Source: JBFHNV01 sp965365655 (lineage in GTDB: Bacteria; Pseudomonadota; Gammaproteobacteria; HK1). From it: a DNA stretch of 6,339 nt. The notes beneath the pieces are model-generated. The model was not told the DNA's origin, ran no database searches, and saw only the letters and a program-made list of their open reading frames with translations. The DNA is taken from NCBI GenBank assembly GCA_965365655.1, contig CBDUCN010000297.1, positions 1 through 6,339 on the forward strand, in the 5' to 3' direction. Shown here piece after piece: positions 1 to 4,469 of this stretch. The first letter of the stretch is position 1. The number at the start of each line of letters is the position of its first letter. The position numbers and the translations under genes were made by a program.

Positions 1-783
1 GTGCCGCCGGCGTCCGCGGCAGCCGGGCGGCAGGCGCCGGCGTCGATGCCTCCGGACCCCGTGCAGCGGGCGCTGGCGGGTGCGGGTGCGCCGCCGTCCA
101 CCGCAGGCGACGCCACGACCCTGGCGATGCTCAGCGCGGCCCCGCCGAGGGCAGTGGCGCAGGGCGCGCAGCGCCTGGCGCAGGTGGACCTGCTGGCCCC
201 CGCCGGTCCGGCGTCTGCGGTGGTGCTGGTGGTCACGCCCGAGGGCGCGAACTCCGGGGTCGTGCTCGACGCCGACGGCCATCTGCTGACCAACTGGCAC
301 GCGGTGCGCGGCTACGACACGGTGGTGGTCTACTTCAAGGCCGGCGGCGGCACCGGTCCCGCGCGCGGCACCCGGGTCCGTGCCCGGGTCCTGGGGCACA
401 GCAAGTTCTCCGACCTCGCGCTCCTGCGCGCCGAGGCGGCTCCGCCGCCGGAGACGATCCCGGCCATCGTCGCCGAGGTCCGGATCGAGAGCGGGGCGCC
501 TCTGCACGCCATCGGTCACGGCGCCAGCCCGCGCTGGCAGCACGTGGTGGTGGCGGTGGACCGGCTGCGGCCCAACTCCTCGTGGTACTCGCTGGAACGG
601 GTGCTGCATCGCGGAGACGTGATCCGGGCGACGCTGCCCGAGTCCACCGACCTCGCGGGTGCGCCGCTGTTCGACGACCGCATGCAGCTGGTGGGACTGG
701 CGGCGATGGTGCGCAGCGACAAGCAGGAGCTGATCGGCGTCTCGGCGGACACGATCCGCGCGTTCCTGGGCCCTCCCGGCTGA
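1..783 (+). CDS. Trypsin-fold (S1/HtrA-like) protein lacking the catalytic serine, probably 5'-truncated by window edge
   Basis: The frame is open from base 1 (GTG) to TGA at 781-783, giving 260 residues. No ribosome site can be seen before base 1, so the true start may lie outside the window. Residues 1-60 are Ala/Pro-rich and look disordered; a chymotrypsin-like fold covers about 70-255. The usual landmarks are recognisable: the His motif LTNWHAVRG (H100) and the Asp motif FSDLALLR (D138). Where active proteases have GNSGGPLF, this protein reads TDLAGAPLF, so the nucleophile position is Ala219 (codon GCG at 655-657). I infer a non-catalytic homologue that binds rather than cleaves; S215 is nearby but out of register. 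No PDZ domain follows. It lies 115 nt upstream of phaR on the same strand, but a link to PHA metabolism is not shown by the sequence. Fold assignment is fairly secure; function is unknown. Confidence 0.75.
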   Translation: MPPASAAAGRQAPASMPPDPVQRALAGAGAPPSTAGDATTLAMLSAAPPRAVAQGAQRLAQVDLLAPAGPASAVVLVVTPEGANSGVVLDADGHLLTNWHAVRGYDTVVVYFKAGGGTGPARGTRVRARVLGHSKFSDLALLRAEAAPPPETIPAIVAEVRIESGAPLHAIGHGASPRWQHVVVAVDRLRPNSSWYSLERVLHRGDVIRATLPESTDLAGAPLFDDRMQLVGLAAMVRSDKQELIGVSADTIRAFLGPPG

Positions 784-787
784 TCCG

Positions 788-806
788 CGGGCCTTCGCGC
801 GGCCCG
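788..806 (+). terminator. Short GC-rich hairpin after the protease-like gene
   Basis: CGGGCC (788-793) and GGCCCG (801-806) form a perfect 6-bp stem with a 7-nt loop, starting 4 nt after the stop codon of the protease-like gene. Only TTCC follows, not a real T-tract, so this is at best a weak or Rho-assisted terminator. Confidence 0.3.
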
Positions 807-822
807 TTCCGGGGCCGGTTCG

Positions 823-867
823 CTGCACCGCCGCAGGTATCTTCGGGCGCCCGCCACGGGGTATATT
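823..867 (+). promoter_or_regulatory. Candidate phaR promoter (-10 TATATT) with CTGC-N6-GCAG dyad
   Basis: TATATT at 862-867 is a good -10 hexamer 31 nt before the phaR GTG, identical to the -10 proposed for phaP. No convincing -35 lies at the right spacing (about 839-844). The dyad CTGC (823-826) / GCAG (833-836) has the same half-sites as known PhaR operators (CTGC-N3-GCAG in Paracoccus) but a 6-nt spacer. It would cover the -35 region. Autoregulation is possible, but the match is weak and could be chance in GC-rich DNA. Confidence 0.35.
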
Positions 868-898
868 CCGCCCCGGACCTGCCCCCGAGAGTGCTTCC

Positions 899-1390
899 GT
901 GAGCGAACCCCGAGTCATCAAGAAGTATCCGAACCGGCGGCTGTACGACACCACGGTGAGCAGCTACATCACCCTGGAGGACGTGCGCAAGCTGGTGCTG
1001 GAGCAGGAGAACTTCTGCGTGGTGGACGCGCGCTCGAAGGAGGACATCACGCGCAGCATCCTGCTCCAGATCATCCTCGAGCAGGAGGAGGACGGCGAGC
1101 CCATCTTCAGCCAGCAGGTGCTGTCGCAGATCATCCGGTTCTACGGCGATGCCCTGCAGGGCACCCTCACCCGCTACCTGGAGCGCAGCTTCGGCCTGTT
1201 CGTGGAGCAGCAGAACGCGCTGCGCGAGCAGATGCAGACCATGATGACCGCCGATCCGCTGTCCTTCATGCGCGAGATGGCCGAGAAGAACATGGCGCTG
1301 TGGAAGGACATGCAGGACAGCTTCTTCCGGGCCGGGGGCGGCGCCGAGGGCGGTGTCGAAACGAACGCCGACAAGCCCGAGCGCAAGTAG
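899..1390 (+). CDS. phaR: PhaR, polyhydroxyalkanoate synthesis repressor
   Basis: This 163-residue protein is a DNA-binding repressor that also binds PHA polymer. In the known family it represses phasin (and often its own) transcription until granules form and titrate it away. The N-terminal PHB/PHA accumulation regulator DNA-binding domain is unmistakable: RVIKKYPNRRLYDT at 5-18, then SYITLEDVRKLV (22-33) and the SKEDITRSILLQIILEQE stretch (46-63). A second PHB_acc-type segment (about 66-105, PIFSQQVLSQIIRFYGDALQ) follows. The C-terminal tail is Met/Gln-rich helix (108-143) and then a Gly-rich, charged end. The start is GTG at 899 with a modest GAGAG-like site about 7 nt upstream; translation before it carries no family similarity. 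Likely targets in this window are the TGCGTYGCA palindromes before phaB and phaP. Confidence 0.95.
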   Translation: MSEPRVIKKYPNRRLYDTTVSSYITLEDVRKLVLEQENFCVVDARSKEDITRSILLQIILEQEEDGEPIFSQQVLSQIIRFYGDALQGTLTRYLERSFGLFVEQQNALREQMQTMMTADPLSFMREMAEKNMALWKDMQDSFFRAGGGAEGGVETNADKPERK

Positions 1391-1395
1391 CGGCG

Positions 1396-1416
1396 GCGGC
1401 GCCGATGTTGCGCCGC
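1396..1416 (+). terminator. Hairpin just after phaR
   Basis: GCGGCGC (1396-1402) and GCGCCGC (1410-1416) make a perfect 7-bp stem with a 7-nt loop, starting 5 nt after the phaR stop. No T-tract follows, so it is a candidate for 3'-end protection or weak termination rather than a canonical intrinsic terminator. Confidence 0.35.
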
Positions 1417-1471
1417 ATCCGTCGCGCGGCGCCGTGACCGGGAATCGAGGCCTGTTTCAGGGCTTCAATCA

Positions 1472-1484
1472 AATCAAGTAGTTG
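1472..1484 (+). promoter_or_regulatory. Candidate IHF binding site upstream of phaB promoter
   Basis: AATCAA-GTAG-TTG matches the IHF consensus WATCAANNNNTTR at every defined position. It lies 15 nt upstream of the proposed phaB -35 box, about -64 to -52 relative to the expected start site, inside an unusually AT-rich patch of an otherwise GC-rich gap. The match is seen; IHF binding is inferred. Confidence 0.4.
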
Positions 1485-1499
1485 CATTCTCCTCGTCGG

Positions 1500-1529
1500 T
1501 TGACAGGGAAACCTGCCAGTCCCTAATAT
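1500..1529 (+). promoter_or_regulatory. Sigma70-type promoter for phaB
   Basis: TTGACA at 1500-1505 (perfect -35) and TAATAT at 1524-1529 (5 of 6 to TATAAT) are separated by 18 nt. The expected start site is near 1536, which leaves a leader of about 121 nt before the phaB ATG. This implies phaB is transcribed independently of phaR. Confidence 0.7.
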
Positions 1530-1538
1530 CCGCGTCTG

Positions 1539-1555
1539 GTGTTGCGTTGCAACAC
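1539..1555 (+). promoter_or_regulatory. Candidate PhaR operator at the phaB promoter
   Basis: This is a perfect inverted repeat, GTGTTGC (1539-1545) / GCAACAC (1549-1555), with a GTT spacer. It covers about +4 to +20 of the proposed phaB transcript, where a bound repressor would block RNA polymerase. The core TGC-GTT-GCA matches the phaP-upstream palindrome (TGC-GTC-GCA) in half-site, 3-nt spacer and promoter-relative position. Known PhaR sites are TGC-rich dyads, so PhaR is the obvious candidate ligand. Confidence 0.6.
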
Positions 1556-1610
1556 AACCCGCCCGGCCGGGCATCGCAGCAGCGGCGAAGCGGCGGGCGC
1601 AGGACTACAA

Positions 1611-1630
1611 GCGGGCGCCGCGGCGCCTGC
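1611..1630 (+). other. Stable hairpin in phaB 5' leader
   Basis: GCGGGCGC (1611-1618) pairs with GCGCCTGC (1623-1630) through 8 bp, including one G-U, around a CGCG tetraloop; the centre is a 14-bp DNA palindrome (1614-1627). It ends 12 nt before the phaB Shine-Dalgarno sequence (AAGGGGA, 1643-1649). A second palindrome, GCCCGGCCGGGC, lies at 1561-1572. A structured leader is visible, but any regulatory role is inference. Confidence 0.35.
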
Positions 1631-1656
1631 AAGGCCGATACGAAGGGGACAGACGC

Positions 1657-2400
1657 ATGAATGGAAAGGTTGCCCTGGTGACGGGTGGCGTGGGCGAACT
1701 CGGCCGCGCCATCGTTGAGCGGCTGCTCGCGGACGGATGCCGCGTGGCCGCGATGGATCTCTCGGCGGACTCGGATCTCGCGGCCAAGTGGAGCCGCTCC
1801 CTGAACGGCTCCGGCGAGCGATTGCTGCTGGTGCCCGGGGACGTCGGCGACTACGAGTCATGCGGCGCCGCCGTGCGCGCGGTCGAGGAGCGCTTCGGCC
1901 CCATCGACATCCTGGTCAACTGTGCCGGCATCACCCGCGACGGCACGCTGCGAAAGATGTCGAAGGATCAGTGGGATGCGGTGCTGAACGTCAATCTGCA
2001 CAGCGTGTTCCACATGACCCGGCACGTCGTGGAGGGAATGATCGGCCGCGGTTTCGGACGCATCGTGAACATCGCGTCGGTGAACGGCGTGAAGGGCCAG
2101 TTCGGCCAGACCAACTATTCCAGCGCGAAGGCCGGCATGCACGGCTTCACCATGGCGCTCGCGCAGGAGGTGGCCCGCAAGGGCGTCACCGTGAACAGCG
2201 TCTCCCCCGGCTACATGAACACCTCGATGGTGCGCCAGGTCCCCGACGAGGTCCTCGAGAGCATCGTCGGGCAGATCCCGGTCGGCCGGCTCGGGGAGCC
2301 GCGCGAGATCGCCGCGATGGTGGGCTTCCTGGCCAGCGACGACGCGGCCTTCGTGACCGGCGCCAACTTCAACGTCAACGGCGGCCTGCACATGCACTGA
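1657..2400 (+). CDS. phaB: Acetoacetyl-CoA reductase (PhaB), short-chain dehydrogenase
   Basis: This cytosolic SDR enzyme reduces acetoacetyl-CoA to (R)-3-hydroxybutyryl-CoA, the monomer for the synthase, normally with NADPH. Its 247 residues match the usual length of PhaB. Visible landmarks are the Rossmann glycine motif TGGVGELG (9-16), NCAGITRD (88-95), the NVNL asparagine N113, the catalytic S141, Y154 and K158 (in TNYSSAKAG), and the PGYMNT loop (185-189). KGQFGQTNYS (146-155) and the C-terminal NGGLHMH are near-identical in style to Cupriavidus PhaB and mark it as an acetoacetyl-CoA reductase rather than FabG. The start ATG has a strong AAGGGGA site 7 nt upstream. It has its own promoter and probable PhaR operator. 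FabG-like side activity cannot be excluded, but gene context supports PhaB. Confidence 0.95.
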   Translation: MNGKVALVTGGVGELGRAIVERLLADGCRVAAMDLSADSDLAAKWSRSLNGSGERLLLVPGDVGDYESCGAAVRAVEERFGPIDILVNCAGITRDGTLRKMSKDQWDAVLNVNLHSVFHMTRHVVEGMIGRGFGRIVNIASVNGVKGQFGQTNYSSAKAGMHGFTMALAQEVARKGVTVNSVSPGYMNTSMVRQVPDEVLESIVGQIPVGRLGEPREIAAMVGFLASDDAAFVTGANFNVNGGLHMH

Positions 2401-2412
2401 GGCGGTGCGCCG

Positions 2413-2438
2413 GGGCTGTTGACGCAACGCAGCAGCCC
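2413..2438 (+). repeat. Inverted repeat just after phaB
   Basis: GGGCTGTTG (2413-2421) can pair with CAGCAGCCC (2430-2438) as 9 bp with one G-U, around an 8-nt loop, 12 nt past the phaB stop. The complementary strand contains TGCTGCGT, which equals one arm and spacer start of the phaP operator, so it could alternatively be a PhaR half-site. No T-tract is present. Confidence 0.3.
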
Positions 2439-2461
2439 AGATGCCCACCCCCGTCGGCTTC

Positions 2462-2494
2462 CGCACCCCGGCGGCGTCCGCGCGCCGGGGTGCG
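2462..2494 (+). terminator. Strong GC hairpin downstream of phaB
   Basis: CGCACCCCGGCG (2462-2473) and CGCCGGGGTGCG (2483-2494) form a perfect 12-bp stem with a 9-nt loop, beginning 62 nt after the phaB stop. No T-run follows (CGATCCC), so it is not a textbook intrinsic terminator. It may stabilise the phaB 3' end or work with Rho. It separates phaB from the phaP promoter region. Confidence 0.45.
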
Positions 2495-2601
2495 CGATCC
2501 CTGCCACGCCGCCCGGTCGTGGCGGATGATTTTCAAAAAAACGTTTCCGATCAGAAGGATGCCTTCTTCCGGGTCGGCCAGGGGGTCCCGTGACGGCGTG
2601 T

Positions 2602-2613
2602 GAAAAATTTTTC
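2602..2613 (+). promoter_or_regulatory. AT-rich palindrome, probable UP element of phaP promoter
   Basis: GAAAAATTTTTC is a perfect 12-bp palindrome ending 10 nt before the phaP -35 box, at about -57 to -46. That is where the RNA polymerase alpha subunit contacts A/T-tract UP elements. Such an A/T block is conspicuous in this GC-rich window. It fits the very high expression typical of phasins, but the function is inferred. Confidence 0.45.
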
Positions 2614-2623
2614 GCAATGGCTA

Positions 2624-2652
2624 TTGACAGCACCCCGGGGTGTGCCTATATT
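2624..2652 (+). promoter_or_regulatory. Strong sigma70-type promoter for phaP
   Basis: TTGACA (2624-2629, perfect -35) and TATATT (2647-2652, 5 of 6 to TATAAT) are separated by the optimal 17 nt. Transcription should begin near 2659, giving a leader of about 61 nt. This is the best-looking promoter in the window. Confidence 0.8.
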
Positions 2653-2683
2653 GCACTGCAACATTTGCTGCGTCGCAGCAAAT
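2651..2683 (+). promoter_or_regulatory. PhaR operator region of phaP
   Basis: A perfect dyad with 9-bp arms, ATTTGCTGC (2663-2671) / GCAGCAAAT (2675-2683), and spacer GTC lies at about +5 to +25. Its centre, CTGC-N3-GCAG, equals the TGC-rich operator reported for Paracoccus PhaR. A second, smaller dyad, TTGCA-C-TGCAA (2651-2661), overlaps the end of the -10 box. Together they would give tight repression of phasin in the absence of polymer. The dyads are seen directly; assignment to PhaR comes from family knowledge plus phaR being nearby. Confidence 0.75.
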
Positions 2684-2719
2684 CGGGACTGAAAGCATCA
2701 CACCTGTGGAGATACGACC

Positions 2720-3100
2720 ATGCAGAAAGAATTCGTCACCAGCGTCGAGAAGATGAACAAGGCCACCGTGGAGGCCGTGAAGCGTCTCGGCGAGATCCAG
2801 ATCCGCTCCATCGAGCGTCTGACCGAGCAGCAGATCGAGGCCACCTCCGAGTACCTGAACAGCTCCGTGAAGCAGCTCCAGGCCCTCGCCGGCAGCAAGG
2901 ACCTGCAGGGCGCGGTGGACAGCCAGGCGAAGTACGTCGCGGAGGTCAACGAGCGCGTCGTCGAGAACGCGAAGAAGACCGCCGAGATCATGAACGAGCT
3001 CAAGGGCGAGCTGACCGAGTGGGTCGAGGCCGGCGTCAAGGCCGCGTCCGACAACCCGTTCGCCAAGACCGTCGCCGCCGCCTCCAAGAAGGCCGCCTGA
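2720..3100 (+). CDS. phaP: Phasin, PHA granule surface protein (PhaP)
   Basis: This 126-residue protein belongs to the short phasin family (Phasin_2/TIGR01841 type), which coats PHA granules, limits coalescence and stimulates the synthase. It is almost entirely predicted helix rich in Glu, Lys, Ala and Gln, with heptad-like spacing (about 5-108). Recognisable family features are the start FVTSVEKMNKATVEAVKRLGEIQ (5-27), IERLTEQQIEATSEYLNSSV (31-50) and a KAASDNPFAKTVAAASKKAA tail (107-126) rich in Ala and Lys. There is no signal peptide, transmembrane segment or cysteine. The ATG at 2720 has GGAGA at 2708-2712. Expression should be strong and PhaR-controlled. The gene is monocistronic or nearly so, being closed by an intrinsic terminator. 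Confidence 0.92.
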   Translation: MQKEFVTSVEKMNKATVEAVKRLGEIQIRSIERLTEQQIEATSEYLNSSVKQLQALAGSKDLQGAVDSQAKYVAEVNERVVENAKKTAEIMNELKGELTEWVEAGVKAASDNPFAKTVAAASKKAA

Positions 3101-3122
3101 GGCATCTGAACGGTCAAGGATA

Positions 3123-3141
3123 CGCCTCCCCGCCGGAGGCG
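3123..3141 (+). repeat. Small hairpin after phaP
   Basis: CGCCTCC (3123-3129) and GGAGGCG (3135-3141) form a 7-bp stem with a 5-nt loop, 22 nt after the phaP stop and just before the main terminator. It has no T-tract of its own and may add 3'-end stability to the phasin mRNA. Confidence 0.35.
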
Positions 3142-3160
3142 CGCGGCAAGGACGTCGCAC

Positions 3161-3195
3161 CCCCGCACCGGGCGAACCCCGGTGCGGGGTTTTTT
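3161..3195 (+). terminator. Intrinsic terminator of phaP
   Basis: CCCCGCACCGGG (3161-3172) and CCCGGTGCGGGG (3178-3189) form a perfect 12-bp stem with a 5-nt loop, followed at once by six T residues (3190-3195). This is a canonical Rho-independent terminator, 60 nt past the phaP stop. It should separate phaP from the following small gene. Confidence 0.92.
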
Positions 3196-3275
3196 ATGTC
3201 TGCGCTCCGCACGGGCTATGCTGGGCGTGCCGGGCGCCGAAGTCCGCGAGCGAGCGTTACAGGAGAGCGGAGCCG

Positions 3276-3530
3276 ATGAAGATCAACGTGACCGTGGACT
3301 GCACGCCGAAGGAACTGCGCGAGTTCCTGGGCTGGCCGGACGTCGAGCCGCTGCAGCGCGAGATGCTGGAGCAGGTCTCGCAGATGATGCGCGACGGCGT
3401 CTCGGGCACGGATCCGATGAGCATGATGCGCCCGTTCTTCGCCCCCAACGCCCAGGCCTTCGAGGCCATGCAGCGGGCCTTCTTCCAGGCCTTCCAGTCC
3501 GCGGTGGGGCCGAAGCGCGACGACTCCTGA
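3276..3530 (+). CDS. Small DUF6489-type protein, function unknown
   Basis: This 84-residue protein resembles the uncharacterised DUF6489 family. The N-terminus MKINVTVDCTPKELREFLGWPDVEPLQREM (1-30) has the family's basic look: a short strand, a Cys-Thr-Pro-Lys/Glu turn, a helix and a DVxPLQ motif. Residues 52-77 (RPFFAPNAQAFEAMQRAFFQAFQSAV) can form an amphipathic helix with aromatic residues on one face. There is no signal peptide or transmembrane segment. ATG at 3276 has AGGAGAG (3261-3267) at good spacing. It lies 175 nt past the phaP stop, beyond the phaP terminator, with only a weak TATGCT-like -10 (3217-3222) visible, so it may rely on read-through or a poor promoter. Its placement between phasin and synthase genes suggests a granule or synthase role, but this is inference. 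The family call is from memory of the pattern. Confidence 0.8.
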   Translation: MKINVTVDCTPKELREFLGWPDVEPLQREMLEQVSQMMRDGVSGTDPMSMMRPFFAPNAQAFEAMQRAFFQAFQSAVGPKRDDS

Positions 3531-3545
3531 CCGTGCCGGCCCGGG

Positions 3546-4418
3546 TCAGTCGTCCTTCAGCGTGATCTTGTAGTTGCCGCGTTCCTGGTCGTGCTCGAGC
3601 TCGATGAGCCCGGCATCGGCCACGCTCTTCAGCACGTCGGCGAAGCTCTTGAATCCGTAGTAGCTCTCGTTGAAGCCCGGGTGCACCCGGCGCATGGTCT
3701 GCTTCACGAGCGAGCCCCAGAGGGGATCGTAGTCGCGTGACAGGGAGCGGATGATCTCCGTGAGCTGATCGACCACCTCCTCCTTGCGGGACTCGACGTC
3801 CTTGTCTTCCCTGTACTCCTTGTCGTCCCTGTCGTCCTTCTCCGCCTTTTCGCCCCCGTCTTCCTTCTCAGGCTTGTCGCCCCTGGCCGCCTCGGCTCCG
3901 GCGGGCTTCTTGTCGGTGCGCCGCCGCACCGGCTTGCGCTTGCGCGCCGCGCGCTCGAGGTCGTCGTAGTAGATGAACTCGTCGCAGCTCGAGATCAGCA
4001 GATCGGAGGTGGAGCTCTTCACCCCGCAGCCGATCACCCACTTGTTGTTCTCCTTGAGCTTGGAGACCAGCGGCGAGAAGTCGCTGTCGCCGGAGACCAG
4101 CGCGAAGTAGTCGATGTGCGTCTTCGAGTAACAGAGGTCCAGCGCGTCCACGACCATGTGAATGTCCGCGCTGTTCTTGCCGCTCATGCGGCTGCGCGGT
4201 ATGTCCACCATCTCGATGCCGCCGTGGTGCAGCCCGCGGACCGCGTTGCGGTACTGGCTCCAGTCGCAGTACGCACGCTTGAACACGATGCGCCCCTTCT
4301 CGAGGAGGCGCTTGAGCACGAGCTCCATGCGCAGATCCTCGCCCGTCTTCATGTCGCGCACGCCGAGCGCGAGGTTCTCGTAGTCCACGAAGACGGCAAT
4401 CAGCGGTTCGTCCGACAT
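3546..4418 (-). CDS. NYN-domain (LabA/DUF88, PIN-like) protein with C-terminal OST-HTH/LOTUS domain
   Basis: In this 290-residue protein, residues 6-152 are a NYN domain, a PIN-fold metal-dependent RNase family. The acidic active-site set is present: D12 in VFVDYENL, D85 and D91 in SADIHMVVDALDL, and D111/D113 in VSGDSDFSPLV, so nuclease activity is plausible. Residues 156-212 are a highly charged Lys/Arg/Glu/Asp linker, starting with a basic patch (RKRKPVRRRTDKK). Residues 213-287 form an OST-HTH/LOTUS domain (VVDQLTEIIRSL, LVKQTMRRVHPGF, YYGFKSFADVLKSV, NYKITL), a fold that binds RNA. ATG at 4418 has a GGGGGAG site only 3 nt away. It follows phaC by 51 nt on the same strand, so it may be co-transcribed with phaE-phaC, and it converges on the DUF6489 gene. 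RNA targets are unknown; a role in PHA regulation is speculative. Confidence 0.9.
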   Translation of the reverse strand: MSDEPLIAVFVDYENLALGVRDMKTGEDLRMELVLKRLLEKGRIVFKRAYCDWSQYRNAVRGLHHGGIEMVDIPRSRMSGKNSADIHMVVDALDLCYSKTHIDYFALVSGDSDFSPLVSKLKENNKWVIGCGVKSSTSDLLISSCDEFIYYDDLERAARKRKPVRRRTDKKPAGAEAARGDKPEKEDGGEKAEKDDRDDKEYREDKDVESRKEEVVDQLTEIIRSLSRDYDPLWGSLVKQTMRRVHPGFNESYYGFKSFADVLKSVADAGLIELEHDQERGNYKITLKDD

Positions 4419-4469
4419 GCGCTCCCCCGGGAGGCGTAAAGGCGCGAGTGTACCAGTCGGCGCGAAGGC

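Noticed and set aside
1858..2466. 202-codon open frame antisense to phaB
   Set aside because: It mirrors the SDR coding frame, is His/Asp/Ala/Val-rich, and has no family resemblance.
2590..3279. 229-codon plus-strand frame overlapping phaP
   Set aside because: It would run through the phaP promoter, operator and terminator. The phasin frame explains the coding signal far better.
3528..3548. TGACC/GGTCA inverted repeat spanning the two convergent stop codons
   Set aside because: Only 5-bp arms with an 11-nt loop and no T-tract; it largely reflects two opposed TGA stops and is not convincing as a bidirectional terminator.
3784..3969. Plus-strand Ser/Leu-rich repeat-like frame opposite the NYN linker
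   Set aside because: It is the antisense of the Glu/Lys/Asp low-complexity linker; the repetitive look is a reflection of codon bias in the linker.
4441..4465. GGCGCGA direct repeat in the gap between phaC and the NYN gene
   Set aside because: A 7-bp GC-only repeat is expected by chance in this base composition, and no promoter elements go with it.
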